Shown: positions 44,210 to 53,192 of the stretch, piece by piece | Layout: the number at the start of each line of letters is the position of its first letter | Numbering within the stretch: position 1 is the stretch's first letter | Source: Larsenimonas salina | GTDB taxonomy: Bacteria; Pseudomonadota; Gammaproteobacteria; Pseudomonadales; Halomonadaceae | DNA: 64,000 nt | Assembly (NCBI RefSeq): GCF_023736155.1 | Contig: NZ_JAMLJJ010000001.1 | Span: 868,001 to 932,000, forward strand | Reading direction: 5' to 3' | Program-made: the position numbers and the translations under genes | The notes under the pieces: model-generated | Seen by the model: the letters and a program-made list of their open reading frames with translations, nothing else | Database searches by the model: none | What the model was told of the DNA's origin: nothing

Positions 44210-46296
44210 CTCGCACCGCCATCTCGTTCTTTTATCTGGTACGACTTCACACCGGCGTCGCTCAAAAGTGCCTTAAGCGTAGCGCGCCGGTCGTCAAGCA
44301 ACGCGCGCACTTGTTGGCCATCAAGCGATGACCGTTCACCCCGACTGACACCAGGCGTCAACCGTACTGCAAGCTTCGAACGCTTGGCGAGTCCGCGCGC
44401 CCAATGGGTCAATCGATCGGCCTTGGCCTCGTTCAATCGATATTCCTGATGCCCGAAACGAATCTTGATCGTGCGCCCGTCCTGTTCGACCGTCGAATGG
44501 CCGATGGCTTGGTAAAGCGAGGTCGGACCACGGCCGGACGCCTTGGTCGAGCTTGAGTCCGATACCAGCGCCGACAGCGCATCAAATGGCGATGTCAGGA
44601 CATCGGCAAAGGCCTTTCTCAGCGCCTGCCAGACCAGCGCACTTATATCTACCGAGGCCTCATTGGCACTCAGGGTGAACGGCACACTCAGCGTTAGCCG
44701 GCCCTGATCATCTTCAAGCAGAGCAATGGCCGTTTTGATGGGAAACGAGGGTGGCTTACCGACCGGTTGCCCCAGTGCCAGATTATTGAAGTAGATTGTA
44801 TTGGAAGACCGTATGGTCTCGCCTTCGAGCCGATAGTGCATCGTTGCACTGACCTGGCCCTGTTTTACTTCGTATCCGCCAAACTCACGAACATAAGGCG
44901 CGAATTCGGCCACAGGCATTGATTTGATCGAAAGCTCTACCTTGCCCGAGCGCGGCGTATCAAACAGCGCCAGCTCGCCCTTGAGCGAAAGCGGTGACGA
45001 TGAATCAACCTGCCCTGTCATTTCGACGGATAACGGTTTGGTATCGCGGCTGTCGACGTTATCGAGCTGACCATGCAACTGATTGAGCGTGACGTCGAAC
45101 GGCTCCTTCAGGTGGCGGTCTTTCAATTCAATGGTGCCGTCTTCCCAGCGAAGCGTCTTCAATCGAATACCGCCCTCGCGGTTTTGCGTTTGTCCCTGCT
45201 CGTTGCTTGCCTGCTCGTTCTTTACCTGCTCTGTGTCGGCCTGTTCACCTTCTGCGGCGCCATCGGACTTCTGGTCGTGATCGCTTGTCGTTTTGCGCTC
45301 GGAAGGCATCAGCGCACTCAGATTGAACGAGGACTGCGGCGTGATCTCTGCAAGAATCCACGGCGCGCCCAGCACCAGCGAATCCACTGAGATCTTGCTG
45401 GTCGGTTGATCAAACTCGAGCCCCGTCAGTCGTATCGACTTGGCTTTCATGAGCGGCGCTTTTGCATCATCGACCAGCACCGGTGAGGCCAGTGACAAAT
45501 CCCCCGCCAGCGACAACCCCTTCGCGCCATCGATCAGATGAAGCTCCCCATTCAACACTCCCTGGGTAACGGTGGCACCCGTCATGTAACTCATTGCCTT
45601 CTGGTAGGCACTGACCGGTACCTGATCGAAGTTGAGCCACAATGACGTTGACCATGGCATGAAGCCCATCTTGCCGTGCCCGGCAAGCGTGCCACTTTCA
45701 AGGCGCCCTGCGCCTTGAAGGTCAAACGGTTGCTTGCGTGCACTGTCGAATCCCTTTGCGGTGATCGACACTGAATCGAGCGCCACTCGGCTCGATCCGG
45801 CCGGCGTGGGCAAGGTCCACGCCAGCTGGCCGTTATCCACGTTCAAGGCGTCCACCTGGAATGAAGACGACCCGCCACCACTCTCACCGTGCGCGAACAG
45901 CGTACTCAGGTTGAGCGCGCCCGTGGCCTTCGTTTCAAGCTCGAGTTGCGGCGCCTCGAGATCGACCCGCTCGATGTGCCAGACATCGTTCCAAAGGGAG
46001 GCGTAGGTGAGATTGAACGTCGCCACCTCGGCCGCGATGACCGGGTGGCTGTCGACGTCGTTTCCGGGAATGTGTAGTGAGTTCAGCGTTAGCGTGGCCG
46101 TAAACGGGTTGAACCACACGCGCTCAAGGGTGACCTTGCGCTCGGTCATGGTTGAAAGCCTTTCCTCGATACTTGACTGAGCGTACTGCATGGCCAGGAA
46201 GTAACCGCCAGCGACGACAACGCCGCCCAAAAGCCAGGGGGCCAGGCGTCGTCCCCACTGTTTGGCGGCGTGAGCGTTAGTATTACGGTCGGTCAT
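44176..46296 (-). CDS. DUF748 (AsmA-like) family protein
   Basis: A 706-residue envelope protein of the DUF748 group, related to AsmA/TamB-like proteins thought to bridge the periplasm and move or handle lipids. One N-terminal membrane anchor lies at residues about 20-37; the rest is periplasmic, with EERLSTMTERKVTLERVWFNPFTATLTLNSL and later LSLKGELALF and YFNNLALGQPVGKP segments typical of the family. A Glu/Gln-rich low-complexity stretch lies at about 330-375. It is shorter than many DUF748 proteins of about 1000 residues. It starts within the end of the next upstream gene (four-base overlap). Confidence 0.8.
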   Translation of the reverse strand: MTDRNTNAHAAKQWGRRLAPWLLGGVVVAGGYFLAMQYAQSSIEERLSTMTERKVTLERVWFNPFTATLTLNSLHIPGNDVDSHPVIAAEVATFNLTYASLWNDVWHIERVDLEAPQLELETKATGALNLSTLFAHGESGGGSSSFQVDALNVDNGQLAWTLPTPAGSSRVALDSVSITAKGFDSARKQPFDLQGAGRLESGTLAGHGKMGFMPWSTSLWLNFDQVPVSAYQKAMSYMTGATVTQGVLNGELHLIDGAKGLSLAGDLSLASPVLVDDAKAPLMKAKSIRLTGLEFDQPTSKISVDSLVLGAPWILAEITPQSSFNLSALMPSERKTTSDHDQKSDGAAEGEQADTEQVKNEQASNEQGQTQNREGGIRLKTLRWEDGTIELKDRHLKEPFDVTLNQLHGQLDNVDSRDTKPLSVEMTGQVDSSSPLSLKGELALFDTPRSGKVELSIKSMPVAEFAPYVREFGGYEVKQGQVSATMHYRLEGETIRSSNTIYFNNLALGQPVGKPPSFPIKTAIALLEDDQGRLTLSVPFTLSANEASVDISALVWQALRKAFADVLTSPFDALSALVSDSSSTKASGRGPTSLYQAIGHSTVEQDGRTIKIRFGHQEYRLNEAKADRLTHWARGLAKRSKLAVRLTPGVSRGERSSLDGQQVRALLDDRRATLKALLSDAGVKSYQIKERDGGASQLTTLELISR

Positions 46297-46622
46297 CGTG
46301 GCGGTCCATCGGCTGCGGGTAAAAGCGTATCACGTAACAAGGCGCGCTCATCGTCGAGGGACACCGACGATACCGGTCGGTCGGCCCGGCGATACCAATA
46401 GGCCGCATTTCCATGATCGCCCTCCCAGCGATGCAAATGGGCATGCAGCCAACGGATCGACCGCGAATCGGTATGTTCAACGATGTCGTGCGCTCGCTGC
46501 CAATCACCTCGCTGGACGAAAAAGAGTGCTCTGATCACCGCCGGCCAATGCACCAGTGGCTCAGTTTCGGTCAGCTGTCGGTCGAATTCATCGCGTGTCA
46601 CCCCACCGTTTGTTTCAGCCAT
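46293..46622 (-). CDS. Conserved small hypothetical protein (TPR-like)
   Basis: A 109-residue cytoplasmic protein. The segment FVQRGDWQRAHDIVEHTDSR followed by WLHAHLHRWEGDHGNAAYWYRRADRP looks like two short helical repeats of tetratricopeptide style, a pattern I associate with a conserved bacterial family of unknown function. The ATG at 46622 has AAGAG five bases upstream; a GTG at 46637 is the longer option. It overlaps the DUF748 gene by four bases, so they form one operon. Confidence 0.65.
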   Translation of the reverse strand: MAETNGGVTRDEFDRQLTETEPLVHWPAVIRALFFVQRGDWQRAHDIVEHTDSRSIRWLHAHLHRWEGDHGNAAYWYRRADRPVSSVSLDDERALLRDTLLPAADGPPR

Positions 46623-46683
46623 ATACTCGCTCTTCACGCTCTCGAAATAAGCCTACATCGTAGACGGCTGCCACCGGTCCCGC

Positions 46684-47310
46684 TCAAACCCGAAGCCCCA
46701 GTCCACCCAGAACCACCCGAGTGACCGTCTGGATCGCACGCTCGAATTCGACGTCATCAAGTGGGTGGCGATCGTTTAAAAGTTCGATTTGATAGTCGAA
46801 ATCGGCGTAATGCTGGGTGGAGGCCCAGATCATATAAAGAAGATGAGGCGGTGAAACCGAGGCGATCGCACCGCGCTCAACCCACCCTGCAATCTTGGCC
46901 TCCTTGAGCTTCGCCCACTCCACCAGGCGCGTCCTCGCCTCCTCGCTCATGAGCGGCGCCCTGTGCATCACCTCATTGGCCCAAACCTTTGAGCCGTAGG
47001 GTCGCGTACGGGACCGGGTCATCTTGGCGCGAATATAGGTGGTCAACACCACCTGCGGGTCGTCGTAGTATTCGAAGCACAGTGCATCCTGTTCCCAAAG
47101 GGCCAGATGCGCGGTCAATACCTCCTGGTAGAGCTGCGCCTTGGTCGAAAAGTAGTAATGAAGGTTGGATTTGGGCAGCTCGGCGCGCTCGGCGATGTCG
47201 CCCATTGTGGCGCCTGCATAGCCCTTTTCGGAAAAGGTGATTTCGGCGGCGGACAGAATCGCCGCCATGTTTTTCTGACGAATGGTGCCCTTTCGTATCT
47301 CCACGTACAT
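46684..47310 (-). CDS. TetR family regulator, RutR-like
   Basis: A 208-residue TetR-type regulator. The helix-turn-helix is FSEKGYAGATMGDIAERAEL followed by PKSNLHYYFSTKAQLY; the C-terminal part (YGSKVWANEVMHRAPLMSEEARTRLVEWAKLKEAKIAGWVERG) resembles RutR, which senses uracil in enterobacteria. No pyrimidine catabolism genes are nearby, so the effector is unknown. The start is uncertain: ATG 47310 is used, but a TTG at 47319 or ATG at 47268 are possible. An inverted repeat sits exactly at the start and may be its own operator. Confidence 0.85.
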   Translation of the reverse strand: MYVEIRKGTIRQKNMAAILSAAEITFSEKGYAGATMGDIAERAELPKSNLHYYFSTKAQLYQEVLTAHLALWEQDALCFEYYDDPQVVLTTYIRAKMTRSRTRPYGSKVWANEVMHRAPLMSEEARTRLVEWAKLKEAKIAGWVERGAIASVSPPHLLYMIWASTQHYADFDYQIELLNDRHPLDDVEFERAIQTVTRVVLGGLGLRV

Positions 47311-47316
47311 CCCCTT

Positions 47317-47352
47317 CAAATGGCATTCTTATATTATCGATGATGCCATTTG
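47317..47352. promoter_or_regulatory. Inverted repeat at the start of the RutR-like gene
   Basis: CAAATGGCAT and ATGCCATTTG form perfect 10-bp arms separated by 16 bases, lying between the regulator start and the end of sulP. The position and symmetry fit an autoregulatory operator for a TetR-type dimer. Confidence 0.5.
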
Positions 47353-47367
47353 ATACGAGGTATTGCC

Positions 47368-49128
47368 TTAGTTCGAATTGGCGTTTGCCTGGCCCTGATG
47401 CAACTCTTCCCACGCACTGTATACGCTCAAGTGCACGCGCCCACCCAGGTGATCCAGAAAATCGGTTTCCTTGAGACGATCCATTACCGGCCCCTTTACC
47501 TCGGCCAAGTGAAACTCGATGCCGGACTCCTTAAGTCGCTGATTGATCTCCTCGAGGCTGTCGAGCGCCGACGCATCAATCATGTTAATAGCCTGACAAG
47601 CCAGCACCAGATGCTTGAGGTTGTCGACCTGGGCGCAAAGAGAATCGATCTTTTCCTCAAGAAAGCGTGCGTTGGCGAAATAAAGGCTTTCATCGATACG
47701 TACGATAATGACGCTCTGGTCGGTCTCGACCTCATCGAAGCGTTCGATATTTCGGAAATGCTCGGTGCCCGGCATCCGACCAAGAACCGCGTAGTGAGGA
47801 CGACTGGTCCTGTAGAGATACAACATCAATGACAACGCAGCACCAGTCACCAATCCGACCTCAACCCCCTGCCAAAGCGTTGCCAAAAAGGTCACGAGCA
47901 TGGCAACCGCGTCTCCTCGATGATAACGCCAGGAGCGAATGAAAGTATGAACATCGAGCAGGCTGATGATCGACACAATAATGATGGCGGCCAACACCGT
48001 AGTCGGCAAGTGCGCTATGACCGGCGTCAGGGTCAGGATTGCGACGAGAACACCCAAGGCAGCCATGAACCCCGAAGCAGGTGTTGCCGCGCCGGCCTCA
48101 TGATTGACGACCGACCGGGAAAGGCTTCCCGTGACCGGAAAGCCACCGCTGAAGGCAGAGCCTAGATTGGACACGCCAAGCCCTACCAGCTCCTGATTGG
48201 GGTCAACACGCTCACGACGCTTAGAACCAAGCGCCTGTGCTACCGACATCGCCTCGACAAACCCCACCACACTGATCAAAAGCGCAGAGACACCAAGTGA
48301 CTGCATTCGATCCATCGATAGGTCGGGCAAGACTAGAGAGGGCAATCCCGAAGCGACAGCACCGACCACCTCAACACCGTACGACTCAAGCTGACCGACC
48401 CAAGTCACTAGGGTGGCTACCGCCACCGTCAAAATCGGTGCAAGACGTGCAGCGAAACGGGCAATGCCATTACTGAAGCCGAGCGCCACCAGCCCGCTGA
48501 CCATCCAACGCCTTGCCGCCAAAAGCATAAGCACGGATGCGCCTCCTAGCGCAAGCGTCGCTCCATTCGTGCCGGGAAGCGCATAAAATAACGACGTCAG
48601 CATGGCAAAGAGCGTATCACCCGAGGATGACACGCCCAGCAAATGAGGCAGTTGACTAGCGCCGATCATTAGCGCTGAAGCCGAAATAAAACCTGCAATA
48701 ACGGGGTGACTTAAAAAGTTGGCGAGAAACCCGAGGCGGAACAGCCCCATTAAAGTCAGCATGAGACCAGACATCGCGGCCAGCGCGATTACCACAGTCA
48801 TGTATTCATCACTGCCTTGACCGGCCCACTGCGAGGCTATGGTTGCCGTCATCAGAGACACCACCGCCATCGGCCCAACCGACAACGTCGTACTAGAGCC
48901 AAAGAAGGTATAAAGCACCATGGGAAGCATGCTCGCATATAACCCGACGACGGCCGGAACACCCGCTAGAAGCGCATAGGCTAACGCTTGGGGGATGAGC
49001 ATCAACGTTACGATCACAGCTGCAACCGCATCATCGCTTAGGTAACGTACATTGTACTTTGGCAACCATTCCACAATAGGAAATACACGCTTGATCCACT
49101 GCGCTTTTGCCACTTCGTTTCGTGCCAT
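47368..49128 (-). CDS. SulP family inorganic anion transporter with STAS domain
   Basis: A 586-residue inner-membrane transporter of the SulP (SLC26-like) family, which moves sulfate, bicarbonate or other anions. It has 11-14 hydrophobic segments in the first 420 residues, including LMLIPQALAYALLAGVPAVVGLYASMLP and GLGVSNLGSAFSGGFPVTGSLSRSVVN, both family signatures, and a C-terminal cytoplasmic STAS domain from about 455 with LYFANARFLEEKI and the strand-helix INMIDASALDSLEEI. The substrate is not evident. A transposase remnant lies just upstream of its start, so the promoter region may have been rebuilt by that insertion. Confidence 0.9.
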   Translation of the reverse strand: MARNEVAKAQWIKRVFPIVEWLPKYNVRYLSDDAVAAVIVTLMLIPQALAYALLAGVPAVVGLYASMLPMVLYTFFGSSTTLSVGPMAVVSLMTATIASQWAGQGSDEYMTVVIALAAMSGLMLTLMGLFRLGFLANFLSHPVIAGFISASALMIGASQLPHLLGVSSSGDTLFAMLTSLFYALPGTNGATLALGGASVLMLLAARRWMVSGLVALGFSNGIARFAARLAPILTVAVATLVTWVGQLESYGVEVVGAVASGLPSLVLPDLSMDRMQSLGVSALLISVVGFVEAMSVAQALGSKRRERVDPNQELVGLGVSNLGSAFSGGFPVTGSLSRSVVNHEAGAATPASGFMAALGVLVAILTLTPVIAHLPTTVLAAIIIVSIISLLDVHTFIRSWRYHRGDAVAMLVTFLATLWQGVEVGLVTGAALSLMLYLYRTSRPHYAVLGRMPGTEHFRNIERFDEVETDQSVIIVRIDESLYFANARFLEEKIDSLCAQVDNLKHLVLACQAINMIDASALDSLEEINQRLKESGIEFHLAEVKGPVMDRLKETDFLDHLGGRVHLSVYSAWEELHQGQANANSN

Positions 49129-49170
49129 ACGCCACCCAATAAACAGTAATATGAATATATTTTTTGACTA

Positions 49171-49450
49171 TATAAAAAGGCACCGGATATTGAAAGCGCT
49201 TCCTCCTACGCATCAGGGAATGTAGCGGCCGGTCGCTGTTATAGGCCCACAGATAGTCCCTCAGATGCGCGGCAAGCTCGTTAAGCGGGGCGTAATGGTA
49301 ACTGCGGGTCGTAGCGCTCTTCAGAGACGACACCTTCACGAAATGTGGCAGCCTGATCCCGGTGCAAACTTCACAGATATCGAGATGCAGATAGTGGGCC
49401 GGATACGCCTTGAACACCTATCCCTCTTAGCCGGAGAGGCAGTCTTTTGC
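49171..49450 (-). pseudogene. Remnant of IS481-like transposase
   Basis: On the minus strand, FKAYPAHYLHLDICEV resembles the strand carrying the first catalytic Asp of IS481-family integrases (usual form like GYFHIDIAEV). It continues after an apparent internal deletion into TTRSYHYAPLNELAAHLRDYLWAYN, like the C-terminal YHYxxxxxLxxHLxxFLxAYN of the same family. Immediately upstream, SPAKRDR is found in another frame, indicating a frameshift. No complete transposase or terminal inverted repeats remain. It sits between sulP and the dioxygenase operon, at the edge of a stretch of different base composition. Confidence 0.6.
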
Positions 49451-49652
49451 GACAGCAGGCTGATTTCGCACCACCAATAAAAGGCGGCGCAGGCCGGAGC
49501 GGATCCGGTACGAGGTAAAGCACATACCCAATCATGGCATAAGAAAAATGCATGCCGGGTAATTAATAAAACCCTGTACCACGACTATTGTCGATCTTCC
49601 ATACTGCCAATCGAGAAACGCAAATCAGCATTCACTGGATGAAGGTGCAAAA

Positions 49653-50786
49653 ATGTCGGCAAACATCGATTTTGAAATTGTAGAACAGCCACCAGCCATC
49701 CATGTTTACAAGGGTGGACAACGTTATACCCTCAGCCCACTTTGGTTAAGAGAGCGCACCCAAGCCCATGATCAATTGGAGCCAATGACGCAGCAGAGGT
49801 TATTTGATTCCCATGCCATCGATATCAATTTAACGATCACATCGCTATCAAAACCCTCAGCCGATCAAATACAGGTTCTATTCAGTGACAGTCATGAGGA
49901 AATCTTCGACCTGAATTTTCTAGCCGTCGAGATTAGAGATGACAACCATTTCCCTGTTGCTACATCCTGGGATGCGACGCTTGACCAAAAGATGCTTCGC
50001 TTCGACTGGACACAAGTAATCGCAAACGATGAAACTTTCCAGCAGTCGCTAGATGCTTATCTACGCTACGGTTACCTAGTTCTATTCAACGTGCCAACAG
50101 ACCCTGAGCGTATTTTGGAAGTCGGTGCCAAGTACGGGTATGTTAAGGAAACCAATTTTGGTCGCTATTTTGAAGTGTACTCACGTCCGAGCGGCAATGA
50201 TCTGGCCTATCGCAGTGTGGCACTCGGTCCCCATACCGATAACCCCTATCGAAACCCGGTTCCTGGCATTCAGTTGTTACATTGCTTAGTTAACGAAACT
50301 AGCGGAGGGTTATCAACGCTGGTCGATAGCCTTCGGGTGCTTGAAACTTTAAAACACGAAATGCTAGAGGGATATCAGCTTCTAAAGCAGACCCCGGTAC
50401 GGTTTCGCTTTATTGATGCAGGTACGGAGCTCGTAACGCACCGCAGCATGATTCAGACTGATGCCAACGGCCAGCCTACCGGCGTGCACTACAGTCCCCG
50501 ACTGGATGCGCTACCACTACTTAGCGATAAAGAAACTCGACTCTTTCATCAGACACGTCAACGGCTTAGCGAACTATTTAACGATCCCCGTTTCGAGGTC
50601 CGTTTTGCACTAGGTGGTGGTGAACTAATGATGTTTGATAACAGCCGCGTGCTTCACGGACGAACCAGTTATGACACCAGTGAGGGACACCGCCACCTAC
50701 AAGGTTGCTACCTGGACACCGATGGTCCACGTGAACGCTACGCTAGCCTATTGAAAACGACAAAAGCTAAAGAGGAGATCGCCTAA
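49653..50786 (+). CDS. tmpA: TmpA-like 2-trimethylaminoethylphosphonate dioxygenase (gamma-butyrobetaine hydroxylase family)
   Basis: A 377-residue Fe(II)/2-oxoglutarate oxygenase of the gamma-butyrobetaine hydroxylase/TauD fold. The iron ligands are His194 and Asp196 in LGPHTDNPYR and His335 in SRVLHGRTSY; Arg347 after it should bind 2-oxoglutarate. The N-terminal domain of butyrobetaine hydroxylase keeps Zn-binding cysteines after WLRDN; here LWLRERTQAHDQ has none. TmpA hydroxylates 2-trimethylaminoethylphosphonate at C1. The assignment rests mainly on context: the next gene, abutting it, is a PhnZ/TmpB-like HD diiron oxygenase, and a BCCT transporter follows. A plain butyrobetaine hydroxylase is the alternative. 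GAAGGTG precedes the ATG. Codon use is more A/T-rich than in flanking genes. Confidence 0.72.
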   Translation: MSANIDFEIVEQPPAIHVYKGGQRYTLSPLWLRERTQAHDQLEPMTQQRLFDSHAIDINLTITSLSKPSADQIQVLFSDSHEEIFDLNFLAVEIRDDNHFPVATSWDATLDQKMLRFDWTQVIANDETFQQSLDAYLRYGYLVLFNVPTDPERILEVGAKYGYVKETNFGRYFEVYSRPSGNDLAYRSVALGPHTDNPYRNPVPGIQLLHCLVNETSGGLSTLVDSLRVLETLKHEMLEGYQLLKQTPVRFRFIDAGTELVTHRSMIQTDANGQPTGVHYSPRLDALPLLSDKETRLFHQTRQRLSELFNDPRFEVRFALGGGELMMFDNSRVLHGRTSYDTSEGHRHLQGCYLDTDGPRERYASLLKTTKAKEEIA

Positions 50787-51374
50787 ATGCATCAGGTTGC
50801 ATTTCGCCAGATGAAAGACGGCACTCGTGAAGAATATCTTTTTCTTGAAAAATTGGAGTCGGAATTCAATGAGGGCTTAGTTGACCGGCTACTACAGGCA
50901 CTAAAAGATCTAGAAAATACATTAAGTGGGTATCAAGTCAGCCGTCTAGAGCACTCTCTTCAATCGGCAGCGCGGGCAGAGGCGGATGGTGCAGATGAAG
51001 ACCTGATCGTCGGGGCTTTATTACACGATTTAGGGGATGAGCTTGCGCCTTATAATCATTCGCAGCTTGCTGCCTCGATCATTCGGCCTTACGTACGTGG
51101 TGAAGTCACTTGGATAGTTCATCATCATGGCCTCTTTCAAAAGATCTACTATGCGCACTTTTATGGAGAAGACCCCAATGAGCGAGACCGCTTCAAGGAC
51201 CACCCTTGGTATCAGAGTTGTATTGATTTTTGCGAACGTTACGACCAAGCATCGTTCGATCCCGATTACCCCACCCCTCCCCTAGAGCATTTCGAACCCA
51301 TACTGCGGCGTGTTTTTTCGCGGCCCCCTTTTGATCCAAATGTCATTGGTAAAGAGCACCCACTGGAACTATAA
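50787..51374 (+). CDS. tmpB: TmpB-like HD-domain diiron phosphonohydrolase/oxygenase
   Basis: A 195-residue HD-domain protein of the PhnZ/TmpB group, mixed-valent diiron oxygenases that cleave the C-P bond of 1-hydroxyphosphonates. Metal ligand candidates are His56 in LEHSLQ, His80-Asp81 in ALLHDLGDE, His91 in YNHSQ, one of His112-114, and Asp153 in RYDQASFD; the 24-residue spacing from His56 to the HD pair equals that in PhnZ. TmpB converts hydroxylated trimethylaminoethylphosphonate to glycine betaine and phosphate. Its ATG follows the tmpA stop with no gap, so translation is coupled. It lacks features of signalling HD phosphohydrolases. Confidence 0.75.
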   Translation: MHQVAFRQMKDGTREEYLFLEKLESEFNEGLVDRLLQALKDLENTLSGYQVSRLEHSLQSAARAEADGADEDLIVGALLHDLGDELAPYNHSQLAASIIRPYVRGEVTWIVHHHGLFQKIYYAHFYGEDPNERDRFKDHPWYQSCIDFCERYDQASFDPDYPTPPLEHFEPILRRVFSRPPFDPNVIGKEHPLEL

Positions 51375-51512
51375 AATTTTAGTAACTTAAATACGTGCTC
51401 GTATGAGCATTCACAGTGATAACTCACTGAGACCCGGTTAAAGAGGAAAATAACTATTAATACTTCAAAACCATCTTCTCATAGCCCCCCCTCCGGTGAT
51501 AATCCTCATGCA

Positions 51513-53132
51513 GTGATGGGGACCGATTACTTAGTAATCGAGTTAGACCAAGGAGGACCATTTAGGGGCATGCATCGTGGAATGACGATAACAGCCGGCA
51601 TTCTAGTGCTTCTCTTTGTACTGTTTACTGGCATAAGTTCTAACGCTGCAAATCTTATATTTGGCGCCGCACGCACATGGATTGAAAAGACTTTTAGTAC
51701 TTACTACTTGGTCACTGTGGTGTGTCTACTTTTAGTCTGCACATTCATTGTTTTCAGTCGCTTTGGCAACATTCGATTAGGACCAGATGATAGTCGCCCC
51801 GAGTTTGGCAATTTCGCTTGGTTTTCGATGCTATTTTCTGCCGGCATCGGCATCGGTATCCTTTTCTTCGGCGTTGCTGAGCCGATTTTCTACCTCGATA
51901 ATTCAGGCAGTTTTGGGTACCCCAATAACCCTCATGCCGACATGGCCGGGGATATTGCCATGGGCCATGATCGCGCCATTGATGCTTTGCGAGTGACGGT
52001 TTTCCATTGGGGGCTGCACGGATGGGCCATTTACGTCATTGTGGGTATGTCTTTGGCGTACTTTGCTTATCGTAAAGGTCTACCGCTTGCCCTTCGGTCC
52101 GCGCTCTACCCGTTTATCGGTGATCGCATCTTTGGCCCAGCTGGACATATCTTCGACATATTCGGTGTTCTTGGCTGTATATTTGGTGTCGCTACGTCGC
52201 TAGGCTTAGGGGTTAGTCAAATAGGTGTTGGGTTAGAAAAACTGTTCGGTATTAATGACAGCCTAACCACTCAACTAGTTCTTATTGCTGTGATCTCAGC
52301 GCTTTCTATCGCTTCGGCGGTCAGCGGCGTTGACAAAGGCATCAAAATTGTCTCTTTGCTCAACATTTGGGTTTCCGCCGTGGTTATCGGCATTTTCCTG
52401 CTCTGGGGGCCAACCCTTTGGCTGGTGAAAACTTTCGGTGAAACCTTAGTTGACTATGCCCGTGACGTGCTGCCCATGGGACTTTGGTTCGCTGACGATA
52501 AAGGAGCGACCCAATGGCAACAAGCTTGGACTATTTTTTATTGGGGCTGGTGGCTCGCTTGGGCACCCTTTGTTGGTCTCTTCATTGCTCGTATCTCAAA
52601 AGGTCGAACGCTACGTCAGTTCGTACTCGGTGTCCTGTTGGTACCCACTTTGCTGACGTTCATCTGGCTGGTTATCTTTGGTGGAAATGCTATTCACCAA
52701 GAGCTTAATGCCGCTGGAGGTGTGGGCACCGGAGATGTTATGTCGTTGGTACGCAACTGGGATCTGCCTGCAGCCCTCTTCGCAACAGCTGATGGCATCG
52801 TAGGAACAGGCACATTTGGCTGGATCCTATCGGCCATGATGGTATTCCTGCTCATGAGCTGGTTTATCACCTCATCGGACTCGGGAACGCTGGTATTAAC
52901 GACGATACTTTCGCTAGGCAATGAAAACCCGCCAAATTTAGTGCGCGTTTTTTGGGGGGCAGTCATAGGCCTTGTAGCGGGAGTACTCCTTGTAGTGGGT
53001 GGTCTTAACGCTCTTCAAACCGCGCTGATTGCTGCTGCGCTTCCAGTTAGCATAGTCATTCTTGTTATGACTGCTGGTGTACTGATCTCTTTGCTCAAAG
53101 AGCCTAAAAAGACTCAAAAACCACGCCATTAA
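51513..53132 (+). CDS. BCCT family betaine/carnitine/choline-type transporter
   Basis: A 539-residue inner-membrane symporter for quaternary ammonium compounds. It has about 12 membrane helices and the family signatures SRFGNIRLGPDDSRPEF, LFSAGIGIGILFFGVAEPI, and the substrate-site helix TIFYWGWWLAWAPFVGLFIARISKGRT with its conserved Trp residues. The C-terminus is short, without a long osmosensing tail. Next to tmpAB it probably imports trimethylaminoethylphosphonate, a betaine analogue, or betaine itself. The ATG at 51513 has no good ribosome binding site; an in-frame ATT at 51456 has AAGAGG 9 bases upstream and may be the true start. Confidence 0.88.
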   Translation: MMGTDYLVIELDQGGPFRGMHRGMTITAGILVLLFVLFTGISSNAANLIFGAARTWIEKTFSTYYLVTVVCLLLVCTFIVFSRFGNIRLGPDDSRPEFGNFAWFSMLFSAGIGIGILFFGVAEPIFYLDNSGSFGYPNNPHADMAGDIAMGHDRAIDALRVTVFHWGLHGWAIYVIVGMSLAYFAYRKGLPLALRSALYPFIGDRIFGPAGHIFDIFGVLGCIFGVATSLGLGVSQIGVGLEKLFGINDSLTTQLVLIAVISALSIASAVSGVDKGIKIVSLLNIWVSAVVIGIFLLWGPTLWLVKTFGETLVDYARDVLPMGLWFADDKGATQWQQAWTIFYWGWWLAWAPFVGLFIARISKGRTLRQFVLGVLLVPTLLTFIWLVIFGGNAIHQELNAAGGVGTGDVMSLVRNWDLPAALFATADGIVGTGTFGWILSAMMVFLLMSWFITSSDSGTLVLTTILSLGNENPPNLVRVFWGAVIGLVAGVLLVVGGLNALQTALIAAALPVSIVILVMTAGVLISLLKEPKKTQKPRH

Positions 53133-53138
53133 ATAGTG

Positions 53139-53169
53139 TCCCCCCATGCTCATTTACGAGCATGGGGGA
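53139..53169. terminator. Strong hairpin between the BCCT and LysR genes
   Basis: TCCCCCCATGCTC pairs with GAGCATGGGGGA almost perfectly, with a six-base loop, just after the BCCT stop. No T run follows on either strand, so termination would be atypical. Confidence 0.5.
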
Positions 53170-53192
53170 TCGCACACTTACTAAACACTAAA

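Noticed and set aside
49031-49417. Minus-strand frame overlapping the sulP start
   Set aside because: Only its upstream part resembles a transposase; the lower half is an out-of-frame shadow of sulP. It is reported as a transposase remnant, not as a gene.
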